A stretch of 55,818 nt of DNA from Gluconobacter sp. Dm-62 (GCF_018256155.1 NZ_JAERLY010000017.1:1-55818); one strand, 5' to 3'; shown: positions 24,828 to 33,676, numbered from the stretch's first letter. Numbers and translations are program-made. The notes: a model not told the origin generated them from the letters alone.

Positions 24828-26855
24828 TCAGAACCCCATCGCCTCTCTCTGAGCCTGCCGATTGAAAGCCGTTCCCCGTTGGAGCGCGGGACGGCGCCTG
24901 AGATTGCGCCCCCAGCCGTCCCGCCGCGCCTGGAGCGGGATCTCGTCGATGAAGCAGCTCGGATTGGCCTGCTCGCCCCGACGAAACTCGCACCAGGACA
25001 CACTGACGCGCTGGCGGCCGCGGGTGAGTGCGACATAAGCCAGTCGGCGTTCTTCAGCCGGATCAATGTTCGTTCGCGACGGGAACAGCGTATCTTCCCA
25101 ACCGATCAGAAAGACATGCCCGAACTCCAGGCCCTTTGAGCCATGAATGGTCATCAGCTTGACCCGGCCGACACTCTCATCGCCGCTGCTTTCCGAGCCA
25201 AGGGCAGCGTGGTCGAACAGCTCTTCCACCGAGCTGAACTCGTTGGCGAGCGATAGAAGCTCGTGCAGGTTTTCCAGCGCCGTGCGGCCATCGTCCCCGG
25301 CTGCCTGGTGCATCGCGAGATACCCGCTCTCTTCTACAAGAACCCTCAGACGCTCTCCCAAACTGGGCTCGCCACTGCGGGCGCCTTTCAGGATCACGTC
25401 CAGAAAGCAGCGCAGCTTGTCAGCAGCCTTTCCGGTCCGTCCCTGCACCGTGCGCTCCGCTGCCTCGTACAGCGAGATCGCCTCCTCATCCGCGACCTGT
25501 TCGAATGTCGCCATGGCCTTGGCCCCGATCCCCCGGGCGGGCTGATTGACGATCCGACGGAAGGCCTCGTCAGACTGCCGCTCATACGGAAAACATGTCA
25601 GACGCAGGAAGGCCAGCGCGTCCTTGACCACGCCGCGCTGCCAGAAGGCGGTGTCATTGACCAGCTCGTAAGGGATCTTTGCGCGCAACAGAGACTCTTC
25701 CAGCAGCCGGGAGAGATGGTTGAAGCGATAGAGCACCGCCATGTCCTCGTAAGGCACGCCTTCAAGGGCGCGACGTCCGATCTCGGCGGCGATCCCGGAG
25801 GCCTCGTCCTGGCTGCCGGTGTGCCGCAGAATATCCACTGGCTCCCCATCTCCGGACGCGGTATACAGTGTTTTCTCCAGCCGGTTGGTGTCGTGAGAAA
25901 TCACTGCGTTGGCCGCTGACAGGATGTGACCGGTCGAACGGAAGTTCTGCTCCAGAGCAATCATGCGTCCGGTTGGAAACTCCTTGAGAAAACTTCGGAT
26001 AATCCTGACATTGGCCCCACGCCAGCCGTAAATCGACTGCGCATCGTCGCCCACAACGAAGAGCTCGTTGTGGTCTTTGGACAGGCATTTCAGCCAGAGA
26101 AACTGGAGCCGGTTGACGTCCTGGAACTCATCGGCGAGCACGCAGTCAAACCGGCCTGACCTGTCCTGTCTGTAGCGTTCGTCGCGGAGCATGGTCACGG
26201 TGGGCCATAGCAGCAGGTCTGCAAAATCCGCGCGATTGCTTTCGCGCAACATCGCCTGATAGGCTGGATAGAGCGCGGCCGCATCTCGCCAGACCATGAT
26301 GTCATCGCCTTCGGTGATGCCATCCGTCGCAATCCGTCCCTCTACCCAGGTCACGGCATCCGGGGGAAGCACCATGTTTTCCTTGAGCATGGCGATGCGC
26401 GAGCTGACGGACTTCACACGCTTGCGAAACGTCTCTCCGTCATCGGCATTCATGACGCCCGCTTCAATCGCCTTTTCCAGAAGCCTGCGCACGATCTTCG
26501 TGCTGTCTTCGCTGTCACAGACGTCGAAGCCCGGACGCAGCCCGGCAATGTCAGGATCGGTCCGCAGCTGACGGCGTCCGTGTGCATGGAAGGTGCCCAC
26601 CCAGTACGGGGCCTGCGCGATATTCAGGGCCGCTGCGATCCGCGTCTTCATCTCCCCGGCCGCCTTGTTGGTAAAGGTCACGGTCAGAATGCGATCGGGC
26701 AACATCCGGCGCTTGACGACACGGTCGACAATACCGGCCACAAGCGTCTTGGTCTTTCCGGTCCCGGCACCCGCCAGAACAACAACCGGTCCTGTCTGAC
26801 GCGCGGCGTCTGCCTGGAAGGGGGTCAATCCTGAGAGATGATTATCCACGACCAC
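24828..26855 (-). CDS. UvrD/PcrA-type superfamily 1 DNA helicase
   Basis: 675 residues with the SF1A motifs in order: GLTPFQADAA (Q motif), VVLAGAGTGKTKT (Walker A), TFTNKAAGEMKTRI, LADEFQDVNRLQFLW (Walker B), VGDDAQSIYGWRGA, LEQNFRSTGHIL, LMTIHGSKGLEF and YVALTRGRQ. It unwinds DNA 3' to 5' in repair or replication. I favour the GTG at 26855 (GGGAG seven bases upstream), which overlaps the previous gene by 14 bases; ATGs at 26876 and 26912 lack good sites. It is shorter than chromosomal UvrD, which has about 720 or more residues. Confidence 0.92.
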   Translation of the reverse strand: MVVDNHLSGLTPFQADAARQTGPVVVLAGAGTGKTKTLVAGIVDRVVKRRMLPDRILTVTFTNKAAGEMKTRIAAALNIAQAPYWVGTFHAHGRRQLRTDPDIAGLRPGFDVCDSEDSTKIVRRLLEKAIEAGVMNADDGETFRKRVKSVSSRIAMLKENMVLPPDAVTWVEGRIATDGITEGDDIMVWRDAAALYPAYQAMLRESNRADFADLLLWPTVTMLRDERYRQDRSGRFDCVLADEFQDVNRLQFLWLKCLSKDHNELFVVGDDAQSIYGWRGANVRIIRSFLKEFPTGRMIALEQNFRSTGHILSAANAVISHDTNRLEKTLYTASGDGEPVDILRHTGSQDEASGIAAEIGRRALEGVPYEDMAVLYRFNHLSRLLEESLLRAKIPYELVNDTAFWQRGVVKDALAFLRLTCFPYERQSDEAFRRIVNQPARGIGAKAMATFEQVADEEAISLYEAAERTVQGRTGKAADKLRCFLDVILKGARSGEPSLGERLRVLVEESGYLAMHQAAGDDGRTALENLHELLSLANEFSSVEELFDHAALGSESSGDESVGRVKLMTIHGSKGLEFGHVFLIGWEDTLFPSRTNIDPAEERRLAYVALTRGRQRVSVSWCEFRRGEQANPSCFIDEIPLQARRDGWGRNLRRRPALQRGTAFNRQAQREAMGF

Positions 26856-27525
26856 GTCCCTGCTCCCGGGTGCCATGAAGAACATCGCACCGCGTCGCAC
26901 GGCGGCCATCAAGGCTGAGGATCATGTCCGGCTCGACCATCAGGTCGAACTCCTGCCCGAAGTCCCATGTCCCGTCCGCCAGGACCGTGCCTCCGACCAC
27001 GAGACCGCGCAGCACATCATCGCCGAACGCAATCTCGGCGTAGGTCTGCGGGAAGGGCGGCTGATTGTGCAGCAGAGCCCAGGTATGCCAGGCGCGGGTT
27101 GTCTCTACATCGGCATGCCAGGCGGCGGTCAGTTCTGCGACATGTCCCAGAAGTGTGACGGCTTCCGGGCGGTCAGGATGACGCGTGCTTCCGGGAACGG
27201 TGCCAATCTGGACAAGCTGCTGCTCCCCCGCCTGACAGGTCAGGAACCCATTGTCTCCGGTCGGGGACTGAACAAACAGGACGATGCGCCCGGAGAGATC
27301 CCAGCCTGCCGCGCTCCAGCGCCCCCCAACCACAAGAGCCTGACCCCGCCCCGTCTCAGGACCGTATTCTACCAGCGCCCAGGGAATACGACATCCGAGG
27401 TCTGGCATCCGGCGCAGATAATGGTCCGCATCCGGGTGCGCCAGAAAGGCCGTTCTCAGAGCGTCATTCTTTTCATGCCCGGGAAACAGCGCCTCCATTT
27501 CCCGTCGTGCCTTGTCATTCGTCAT
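26842..27525 (-). CDS. Unrecognised 227-residue protein between Toprim and helicase genes
   Basis: Starts MTNDKARREMEALFPGHEKN at 27525 with GAGGAGAG upstream; the previous gene's stop overlaps that site. Globular, Trp-rich, with no clear motif (WALVEYGPETGRGQALVVGG, WHTWALLHNQPPFPQTYAEI). Overlap on both sides ties it to the Toprim protein and the helicase, so a DNA-metabolism role is plausible but not shown. Confidence 0.75.
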   Translation of the reverse strand: MTNDKARREMEALFPGHEKNDALRTAFLAHPDADHYLRRMPDLGCRIPWALVEYGPETGRGQALVVGGRWSAAGWDLSGRIVLFVQSPTGDNGFLTCQAGEQQLVQIGTVPGSTRHPDRPEAVTLLGHVAELTAAWHADVETTRAWHTWALLHNQPPFPQTYAEIAFGDDVLRGLVVGGTVLADGTWDFGQEFDLMVEPDMILSLDGRRATRCDVLHGTREQGRGRG

Positions 27526-27535
27526 CAGTCTCTCC

Positions 27536-28507
27536 TCAGGCGGCGCGGGCGGCGGCCACAACAGTCTTCAGGGCGTCGTTGAAATCTTTGCAGCCACCGT
27601 GGGGAATACGGCGGATCACGCGGACACCGGCTTCGCGGCCCAGCTCTGCAAGGCGCGCGGCATAGCGGTTGCCGGCGTCGTCATTATCGGTTGCGGCTAC
27701 CAGAACGGCAGCCGGATCATTTGCCATTTCAGCCAGCTCGGCCGTCAGGGCTTCGACCGTCTCCGGCCCCATGCCACCTGCGGTCGAACAGTACAGGGTT
27801 TCGCGCGTACGCTCGCTGTCGAGGGCGGCGTAGGACAGGGCATCAATGGCGGATTCACTCACCACCAGGCGACGAACCGTGCGAGCCAGACCGGGCTGGA
27901 AGCGGAACAGCGTTTTAACCGTACCCGACAGACAGATACCCTTGGTGTCCGGACCACGCAGTTCCGCGCCACAGATGGTTCCCACGGCATCCCGGTGGCA
28001 GAACCAGGCGGCGTGATAACCGTCCCGGATGCAGCCGGTCATAATGGCCCGACGCAGAACCCATTCCGGAAGGCAGCGCTCCTCGGTGAGATACGCCCAG
28101 ACCTTCGTGCCGGATTTGAGCTCCTTCTTGCCCTGCCAGCGCTCAGCCGGGGCGCCGTCTGGCGTTTTGGCCTGACGCTCGCGGACATACTCTGCCCCCT
28201 TTGGTTCAATACCTACCAGTTGACCCAGCTCCCGACAGGCATCGCGAAACTTCAGACCGGGCGTCAGGCGCTGGATCAGGGAGAACACATCCCCCTTTTC
28301 GTCCGATCCCGTATCCCACCAGCCACGGCCTTCATGGTTGACGATAATCGTCTCGCCCTTTCCCGCACGGTATTTCAGAGCGTTCCGCGTGCTTTCGGGC
28401 TTGTCGAGAAGATAGCCATGGCGCTCAAGCAGCAGAGCACAGGAGACGCCTTTGACAATGTCGGTCCGGTCGTCATCAGACAGTCTGAACGGCTCAAAGC
28501 GTGCCAT
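27536..28507 (-). CDS. DUF3991/Toprim domain protein (primase-like)
   Basis: 323 residues from the ATG at 28507 with GAAAGG nine bases upstream. The N-terminal half (about 20-110: YLLDKPESTRNALKYRAG, GWWDTGSDEKGDVFSLIQRL) matches the DUF3991 region of plasmid and phage primase-like proteins. The C-terminal Toprim domain has the conserved Glu in LVVSESAIDALSYAAL and the Asp pair in LVAATDNDDAGNRYA. It probably binds DNA ends or primes synthesis. It heads the operon with the 227-residue protein and the helicase. Confidence 0.85.
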   Translation of the reverse strand: MARFEPFRLSDDDRTDIVKGVSCALLLERHGYLLDKPESTRNALKYRAGKGETIIVNHEGRGWWDTGSDEKGDVFSLIQRLTPGLKFRDACRELGQLVGIEPKGAEYVRERQAKTPDGAPAERWQGKKELKSGTKVWAYLTEERCLPEWVLRRAIMTGCIRDGYHAAWFCHRDAVGTICGAELRGPDTKGICLSGTVKTLFRFQPGLARTVRRLVVSESAIDALSYAALDSERTRETLYCSTAGGMGPETVEALTAELAEMANDPAAVLVAATDNDDAGNRYAARLAELGREAGVRVIRRIPHGGCKDFNDALKTVVAAARAA

Positions 28508-28942
28508 GATCGTCATCCTTTCTCGCTTCGGGGCGGCGCAACGGTCAGAACCGGCCTCAACGCCCCTGTGATCTGGGTTTAATTTAGGGAAAATCCGCAA
28601 GTATTGCAAGAAAAAATGACTATTTACTGCGGTTTTCATGGTTTTTATTTGTCGTGACTTACCAATATACAAACATCATCGACACTAACTTAACGAATAC
28701 TTAAACAAGCCTTTCGTTCGACCCGTGCCGGAGGCAAAAGGGGCGAAAGCAAGCGTAGCGACGCCTTTCGTCCCGACACTGCCAGGTCCGTCACAAACGC
28801 AGCGCAGGACACGATGCCTTCTCAGGGGACCCGGCTGCACGGAGCAACCGAAGGGCGCGGAGGAAGCTGGGGTGGAAGGTCGTCTTGTCCGGAGCGAGGC
28901 TTGTGGCACTCCAGACCTTTCCTGGCAGAGGCTCCCGCGCCA
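28508..28942 (-). promoter_or_regulatory. Gene-free leader with hairpins upstream of the Toprim operon
   Basis: The first 200 bp by the gene are AT-rich and include a block (TTTATTTGTCGTGAC) similar to one near the promoter downstream of repeat A. Further on, GGGGCGAAAG (28740-28749) pairs with CTTTCGTCCC (28765-28774) around GCGT-AGCG-ACGC. A longer-range pair TGCCAGG (28780-28786) and CCTGGCA (28921-28927) encloses GC-rich DNA. No gene is evident. Confidence 0.5.
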
Positions 28943-29209
28943 TCAGGCACAGCTCCGCCCCATGAAGGGACTGGGCATCACGCTTGTCTGGTGTGCGCTC
29001 CGCGCACGCTCGGGAAGATGGGCCGATCCTTCAAGCTCGCGGGCAATGGCGTCGATCTGAGCCTTCAGGGCCTGAATATCCTGCAGGCCGATCCGGTCCC
29101 TTCGAATTTCGAGGCGTCCGTACAGGGCGATCCGCTCAGTGCCGCTCTCAATCGTCAGGTCATCGATCCGAACACTTTTGCCTGCGTCAAGGAAAGGAAT
29201 GAAGCTCAT
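28943..29209 (-). CDS. Small unrecognised protein coupled to the nuclease gene
   Basis: 88 residues starting MSFIPFLDAGKSVRIDDLTI, with a helical centre (LQDIQALKAQIDAIARELEG). Its start overlaps the nuclease stop (ATGA). The last 20 residues read through a small GC hairpin. No family is recognised. Confidence 0.6.
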   Translation of the reverse strand: MSFIPFLDAGKSVRIDDLTIESGTERIALYGRLEIRRDRIGLQDIQALKAQIDAIARELEGSAHLPERARSAHQTSVMPSPFMGRSCA

Positions 29210-30033
29210 GGCATGGTCTCCAGCACAGGACTGCCAGAGGCAGGCCGGATGCGATCAGCATAAGGACTTTTAAGGGGGCGAGGCAGCGTCATGGCCGTCT
29301 GACGGATCTCATCGGGAAGAGACGGGAAAGGATCTACACCCGTCGCCTGGGTTAACGCGCCGATGCTGATGATCGTACAGGTTGGTTGGCTGCTATTTTG
29401 ACAGAAATACGCGCCTGCTTCGTCCTCGACAGGATCGTAAACAGCCTTCCAGGTCGCAGAGGGCACAAAAACCCGATGCGATCCGATGGTCTTGACCGAC
29501 GCTTCAAATGCCGGACCGGTCACGACGTAAAGCTCGCCTTCGCGCTGTGCGAGACGACGCACCGCCATTTCCACGCCCGTCCAGATGCCTTCATTCAGTT
29601 CCGGGGTCTGGGGAACAACATTGGCGAGCGAAAAACTCTGCTCCTGCGCCTGAAGAGTGTCTTCGTCCGCCGAACAGGCCATATGGCCGCGGTCATAATC
29701 CGACGCGCGGTAGTCGCTCAGCTCGGCCCTGTCCTCAAAGGACAGACGGGGATCGGCATGAAAGAACCGGACGACCCGGCCGATCTGCATGCTGCGCTCC
29801 AGGCCTTCCTCGGTCAGATGCTCTGCCGTCCACAGAGGGCCATGACTGATCCCCGAGTGCAGGACAGCAAAGCCGTCATTGCACAGAAGCACGATCTTCT
29901 GCCCAAGCGCTGCGTTAGTCAGAACCGGGAGCTGACCGTCTCCGCCGAAAGTGGAGCACTTTGCAGCGGCCGCGTGGGTTATGCCTGCCCATAGCAGGCT
30001 TGCCAGGGTCAACCCTGTCATCGTAAGCCGCAT
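29206..30033 (-). CDS. Exported DNA/RNA non-specific endonuclease
   Basis: 275 residues from the ATG at 30033. A signal peptide (MRLTMTGLTLASLLWAGITH, cut near AHA/AAA) sends it to the periplasm. The active-site motif DRGHMACSAD (the DRGH of the NucA/EndA family) is at about 110-120, followed by SLANVVPQTPELNEGIW with the metal-binding Asn. Similar nucleases occur in conjugative plasmids such as IncN. It might trim or destroy incoming DNA. A CTGCACTCACAA motif lies upstream. Confidence 0.9.
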   Translation of the reverse strand: MRLTMTGLTLASLLWAGITHAAAAKCSTFGGDGQLPVLTNAALGQKIVLLCNDGFAVLHSGISHGPLWTAEHLTEEGLERSMQIGRVVRFFHADPRLSFEDRAELSDYRASDYDRGHMACSADEDTLQAQEQSFSLANVVPQTPELNEGIWTGVEMAVRRLAQREGELYVVTGPAFEASVKTIGSHRVFVPSATWKAVYDPVEDEAGAYFCQNSSQPTCTIISIGALTQATGVDPFPSLPDEIRQTAMTLPRPLKSPYADRIRPASGSPVLETMP

Positions 30034-30074
30034 GGCCCATCCTTTTCTTCCTCGAAGCGTCTGTCTCAGGTCGC

Positions 30075-30102
30075 AGGATCGCACGGCCTGTTGTGAGTGC
30101 AG
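30075..30102 (-). promoter_or_regulatory. CTGCACTCACAA promoter motif, copy 5
   Basis: Minus strand CTGCACTCACAA (30102-30091), ten bases, GATCCT (30080-30075), about 40 bp before the nuclease start. Confidence 0.6.
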
Positions 30103-30113
30103 GTGCGCGGCTC

Positions 30114-30359
30114 TCAATGGGAGACACTCAGAAGCGTGCGCTGTGCCGAGCGGTGTGCGGTGCTGGCGTCCCGCCTCAATGCAGCCCGTAGCGCCGCTCC
30201 GAGACGAACATCATTCGCGTCGTCAGCCAGAAGATCGGCTTCAGCGTAAAAACGCCGTGCGCGGCCAATGGTCTTGCCTGCCGAGACGGCGCGGTGAAAG
30301 ACGGGCGCCTCAAGAGCGGGAAGAAAACTGGACGTAGGGGTGAGCATCTGGATCTGCAC
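30114..30359 (-). CDS. Small unrecognised protein
   Basis: 81 residues (MQIQMLTPTSSFLPALEAPV), with an Ala/Arg-rich helix in the second half (VRLGAALRAALRRDASTAHR). GGAACCG precedes its ATG. A hairpin-rich stretch (GCGGGCCGCGCTGCGGCCC, about 30391-30409) lies upstream. Function unknown. Confidence 0.5.
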   Translation of the reverse strand: MQIQMLTPTSSFLPALEAPVFHRAVSAGKTIGRARRFYAEADLLADDANDVRLGAALRAALRRDASTAHRSAQRTLLSVSH

Positions 30360-30451
30360 GATGCGGTTCCTTTCTTGTGTTTATTGACCGGATGCGGGCC
30401 GCGCTGCGGCCCTGATGTCAGTGGAGGAAGGAGAGGATCGGGAGAGTGGTC

Positions 30452-30691
30452 TCAGTCTTCCGTCCCAGGCAGGGAAGCGCGCTTGACGGCCCGACCGTCG
30501 CTCGCAAGGCATCGCTTACCGTCGTGCATATAGTGGTTGCGGCGAACCTTTCGATACACGGCTCCCAGCTCTGCCCCAGCCATGCGGAAGGCTTCTCCGA
30601 GTTCAAGATCTGCAAAGAGAACCGTATCCGGCCCAAAGACCTCTGCCTTTTTACGGGCTGCTGTCAGATCTGTTTTCCTGCGCTTGGACAT
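30452..30691 (-). CDS. Small basic unrecognised protein
   Basis: 79 residues starting MSKRRKTDLTAARKKAEVFG; basic at both ends with a compact centre (DTVLFADLELGEAFRMAGAE). It may bind nucleic acid. A hairpin module (30731-30858) lies 40 bp upstream, the arrangement seen at other leading-block genes. Confidence 0.65.
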   Translation of the reverse strand: MSKRRKTDLTAARKKAEVFGPDTVLFADLELGEAFRMAGAELGAVYRKVRRNHYMHDGKRCLASDGRAVKRASLPGTED

Positions 30692-30730
30692 GTTCTGCCT
30701 CTCTCGGAATATTTCGTTCCCGATTGGCAG

Positions 30731-30858
30731 CCTCATGGGGCGGGTGGCGTGGCATGGGCGGCGCTGTGCGCCGGGAGCGGAGCGACGCACCCTTGCTGCG
30801 ACGCCTGCCCCATGAGAGCCCCTTCCCTCCCTCCTCTTTCTCTTTCGCGCGCGTCTCT
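30731..30858 (-). promoter_or_regulatory. Structured leader module upstream of the 79-residue protein
   Basis: CTCATGGGGC (30731-30740) pairs with GCCCCATGAG (30806-30815), extendable to 13 pairs with one G-T. Inside is the hairpin CGGCGC-TGT-GCGCCG (30758-30772). A pyrimidine tract on the + strand (30816-30858) follows. Confidence 0.65.
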
Positions 30859-30917
30859 TTTCTGCCCCCCAGAGGTTTTCGCGAGGGCCAAATGATGCCG
30901 GTATCTTATTGTTTTTA

Positions 30918-30947
30918 TTGACTTTTATTTGTGGCGCGCTTTACGCT
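30918..30947 (+). promoter_or_regulatory. Promoter candidate of the 30974 gene
   Basis: TTGACT (30918-30923), 18-nt spacer, TACGCT (30942-30947), then AGGAGG and the start codon at 30974. Confidence 0.5.
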
Positions 30948-30973
30948 TACCGCACAACGACAGGAGGACACCG

Positions 30974-31492
30974 ATGAGTGCACAGACAGATCAGACCGCC
31001 ACGGTGATCCGCTGTCCGCAGGAGCGGCGTCGTGCGCCGACCCTGGACGCGCTCACCGACGCAATCCTGCCCGAGACGCAGTTGCGGTCGCTTGCCGAAA
31101 TCCGGGCTGTGACACCGCCCCGACAGGTTGAGCGCCTCCGCGCGTTCGGACGCGAGAGGGCGCGACAGATTTTCGAAGCCACGCCTTTGCCCGACACACG
31201 CGAGGGTCGCCAGCGCATGGCGTCTGACTGGCTGTCGCAGCTTGTTTCTCGGGCACTGGCCCGGGTTTCCGACGCACGGTCCCTCACGGAGGAGGCGGAG
31301 CGCCGTGAGATCGAAGATCCTCAGCGCGACGGCATCTATGACGATCTTGCGCAGGCGCTTCGCGCCGAGATCGTCGCCTGGGAGACGGCCCAGAATATTC
31401 TCGGCGGATGGGAGATCGTTCAGGGCCTGATCGACGATCCGGACTCCTGCGCCGTCACGGACAGCGCAACGTGTCAGAGCAGACCCATCTGA
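30974..31492 (+). CDS. Unrecognised protein, one of two rightward genes in the leading block
   Basis: 172 residues with AGGAGG eight bases before the ATG. Mainly helical (DALTDAILPETQLRSLAEIR, REGRQRMASDWLSQLVSRAL); the C-terminal part contains a Trp-rich helix (WETAQNILGGWEIVQGLIDD). It overlaps the 3' end of the next leftward gene by 19 bp. Being rightward, it could not be copied from the transferred strand and should be expressed only once the plasmid is double-stranded. Confidence 0.7.
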   Translation: MSAQTDQTATVIRCPQERRRAPTLDALTDAILPETQLRSLAEIRAVTPPRQVERLRAFGRERARQIFEATPLPDTREGRQRMASDWLSQLVSRALARVSDARSLTEEAERREIEDPQRDGIYDDLAQALRAEIVAWETAQNILGGWEIVQGLIDDPDSCAVTDSATCQSRPI

Positions 31493-32007
31493 ACAGGCTG
31501 CTGCCGGGACAGCGGTGCAGCCAACGCCGGAGCCAGTGAGATGCGGCCGGCATGATCGGCCGGCACGCCGTGGCGGTCGATCAGTCTGCGCAACAGCGCC
31601 TGTTCGCCTCGGACAGTCTCCTGCCGCAGTTCGGTGCGATACAGGTCAAGCACCTGATGCTCGACCAGAAGAGCCGCGATCCGGCTTTCCACGTCTGACC
31701 AGGTCCAGGCGGGATCGCCGATCCCGCCACGCGCAGTGATCTGATCGAGGAAGGCGATGCGCCCCTGCGTTGTGCTGAAATACCGGCCCGCAAAGCCGTT
31801 CCGGTTAAAGCAGGCGATAAACCCCCACATCTGGCTGACGCGCTGGTACAGCGCCTTGCTGAACCCCTCCTCCGGCAATCCTTTCGCAACAAAGGCGAGG
31901 ATTGCATTGGCCAGTTTCGCTTTGTCCTGCGCTGAGCTCCACTGGGTGGCCGTCAGGCCCTCGGCCTCAATGCGGACGCGCCGCAGGTGTGGCAACAGCA
32001 GGCTCAT
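31474..32007 (-). CDS. Unrecognised 177-residue protein
   Basis: Starts MSLLLPHLRRVRIEAEGLTA. Helical with conserved-looking aromatic stretches (YQRVSQMWGFIACFNRNGFA, AWTWSDVESRIAALLVEHQV). Its start overlaps the stop of the 75-residue gene upstream. No family is recognised. Confidence 0.65.
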   Translation of the reverse strand: MSLLLPHLRRVRIEAEGLTATQWSSAQDKAKLANAILAFVAKGLPEEGFSKALYQRVSQMWGFIACFNRNGFAGRYFSTTQGRIAFLDQITARGGIGDPAWTWSDVESRIAALLVEHQVLDLYRTELRQETVRGEQALLRRLIDRHGVPADHAGRISLAPALAAPLSRQQPVQMGLL

Positions 32008-32231
32008 GCGTAAGCCTCCTGGACGAGCGCGGACAGAGCCTCCGCGACAGCGCCCGCAAGATCGGGCCGCTGCGCGATCAGCCAGCCTGTCAGCGCGCTG
32101 CGATCCGCCGCGTCAACAAGGGAGACGACGCGGTCGACATCGCAGCGTCTCAGCTGCTCCACGCTGTCAGCGGCCACCGCCACGGCCGAGGCCCAGATCT
32201 GCTCATGGGGAACAGGCATAAGATCGGACAT
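32004..32231 (-). CDS. Small unrecognised protein
   Basis: 75 residues starting MSDLMPVPHEQIWASAVAVA with GGAG seven bases upstream. All-helical (DRVVSLVDAADRSALTGWLI). Coupled by overlap to the 177-residue gene. Confidence 0.6.
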   Translation of the reverse strand: MSDLMPVPHEQIWASAVAVAADSVEQLRRCDVDRVVSLVDAADRSALTGWLIAQRPDLAGAVAEALSALVQEAYA

Positions 32232-32265
32232 TCTTTCACTCCTGAAGGATTGCAAGGAAGGCCAG

Positions 32266-32721
32266 TCAGGCCAGAATTTCGAGGGTTTCAGGCGTAATGT
32301 TCAACCGCAGTGTGTCACCGGACACCTTGCTGAGGGCCCGTCGTACAAGCGCAGCTTCCAGGAACTCGCATCCGTCATCCCCGCCAAAAGCCTGTCGCTT
32401 GACGTCATGAGCCCTGCCCGCGTTCTGTGCCGGGTCAGCCTCGCGCGCATACGCGCACAAATTGGGCTTCTGACCGTCATCGGACGGCAGAAGGGGAAGC
32501 CCGTTCGACATCATGTAGATCCCGTGATCTCCAACCAACCACAGACCCGCAGGGATCTTGGCGGGATCGATGTCTTCCGGACGGCCCCATTCGCGCGCGC
32601 CATGCCCAGGCTTGCGCAGGCTCTTGTCAAAAAGCTGCGTCAGCGTGGCACGTCGTTCCGACGCAACCTCGGCATGGGCAAGAAGGCGCGCGATCAGCGC
32701 GCGGTCGAAGGTGACGATCAT
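32266..32721 (-). CDS. DUF3085-like protein
   Basis: 151 residues. The middle (GLWLVGDHGIYMMSNG, then HDVKRQAFGGDDGCEFLEAA) resembles DUF3085 proteins found on plasmids of alpha- and betaproteobacteria; function unknown. It follows a terminator that separates it from the 58-residue membrane protein gene. Confidence 0.7.
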   Translation of the reverse strand: MIVTFDRALIARLLAHAEVASERRATLTQLFDKSLRKPGHGAREWGRPEDIDPAKIPAGLWLVGDHGIYMMSNGLPLLPSDDGQKPNLCAYAREADPAQNAGRAHDVKRQAFGGDDGCEFLEAALVRRALSKVSGDTLRLNITPETLEILA

Positions 32722-32747
32722 GGGATATTTTCCTCGGATCAGAAATG

Positions 32748-32773
32748 AAAAAACCCCGCACGATGGCGGGGCG
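32748..32773 (-). terminator. Rho-independent terminator
   Basis: Minus strand CCCCGC-CATC-GTGCGGGG followed by six T, downstream of the 58-residue gene. Confidence 0.8.
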
Positions 32774-32799
32774 TGGGAGCGTTCGGAGACGTGGAAGCT

Positions 32800-32976
32800 T
32801 CAGCCGCGGGGATGAGCGCTGTGCGATGCCGAGGCGAGATAGTGATGGGGCACCGGTCCCGCCAGAAAGCTCGGCAGACACGTAAACGCGAAGACCAGGG
32901 CGAGAAAACCGAAGACCCCACCGGCCAGTCCGGCAACGTCCTTGATGTCCTGAAGGGTCTGCTGGGAAATCTGCAT
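32800..32976 (-). CDS. 58-residue single-span membrane protein
   Basis: Starts MQISQQTLQDIKDVAGLAGG and has one membrane span (about 15-34, GLAGGVFGFLALVFAFTCL), then a short His-containing tail. It lies between a large hairpin module (33032-33209) and a terminator, so it seems to be a single-gene unit. Function unknown. Confidence 0.65.
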   Translation of the reverse strand: MQISQQTLQDIKDVAGLAGGVFGFLALVFAFTCLPSFLAGPVPHHYLASASHSAHPRG

Positions 32977-33031
32977 GAAAGGTCACTCCTGTTGTCGTCA
33001 TCTCTTTTCTCTGATGACCTCTCCGGCACAG

Positions 33032-33209
33032 GCACAGGCTGTCTGCGCTGGCACAAGCGCCGCGTAGCGGCGGGATCTCCACGACCCGGAGCCCGTCAGG
33101 GCGAGGACGCGTGGAGACCCACCCTTTGCCAGCGCAGACAGCCTGTGCTGCCCCTCTCTCCTTCTGCTTCTTTCCCTCTTTCCTCTTCCTAACTCTCCTC
33201 CTTCCTCAG
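33032..33209 (-). promoter_or_regulatory. Structured leader module with 22-bp outer stem
   Basis: Positions 33032-33053 pair perfectly with 33127-33148 (22 bp). Inside are two hairpins: CGCCGC-GTA-GCGGCG (33058-33072) and TCTCCACG (33076-33083) with CGTGGAGA (33110-33117), a cloverleaf-like fold. A pyrimidine tract on the + strand runs 33149-33209. The 58-residue protein gene starts 56 bp to the left. Confidence 0.75.
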
Positions 33210-33232
33210 CTTGAGCGGGTGTCGACCGATGT

Positions 33233-33607
33233 TCAATTGTGTCCATTTTGGCGCGCGACCTGCATCACGCCGGTGTCCTCCACGAGGCGGTAAGGCGTCA
33301 GGGTTAGTTGCCCCGTCCAGCGATGCTTCATTACGATCATGGGGACGCCGTCGACCGTTCCATGCTCGCCGCGACGGCTGGCGTCAGAGATCTCTGCTCG
33401 CGTGACGCATGGCGGCTGCGTGCGGGCCAGGAAATCCGTCTCAGCCTCTTTTCGGTCTGAGTATGGTCCGTGCCAGTGCTGCGCGGCTTCTTTTGGCCAG
33501 AACGACGTTACACGCAGATAGACGCGCCCATCCGGCGCAATGCCAAGATGGACCTTGCGACGTTCCAGAAGACAGGTCTCAATCTGGAGAAGGCTTTCAT
33601 CGACCAT
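33233..33607 (-). CDS. WHGPY-type small protein, paralogue 1
   Basis: 124 residues. The stretch HWHGPYSDRKEAETDFLART, then TRAEISDASRRGEHGTVDGV and HRWTGQLTLTPYRLV, aligns with the protein at 38543-38884 (WHGPYKDATCAEADFVDRNA, RWTGGSCLTSFIV). The family is not recognised. The pair suggests duplication and divergence inside the leading block. The C-terminal codons overlap the repeated string TTGTGTCCATTTTGGCGCG. Confidence 0.7.
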   Translation of the reverse strand: MVDESLLQIETCLLERRKVHLGIAPDGRVYLRVTSFWPKEAAQHWHGPYSDRKEAETDFLARTQPPCVTRAEISDASRRGEHGTVDGVPMIVMKHRWTGQLTLTPYRLVEDTGVMQVARQNGHN

Positions 33608-33676
33608 GGAAAACTCGCTCTTTTTTAAACTTCAGGATCTGGCAGGGGAGACATTATCCGCTCCCCTGCATTGGCC

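Noticed and set aside
33032-33148. Rho-independent terminator for the 22-bp stem
   Set aside because: No T run follows the stem in either direction, and it precedes a gene rather than following one; its nested hairpins match the leader-module family.
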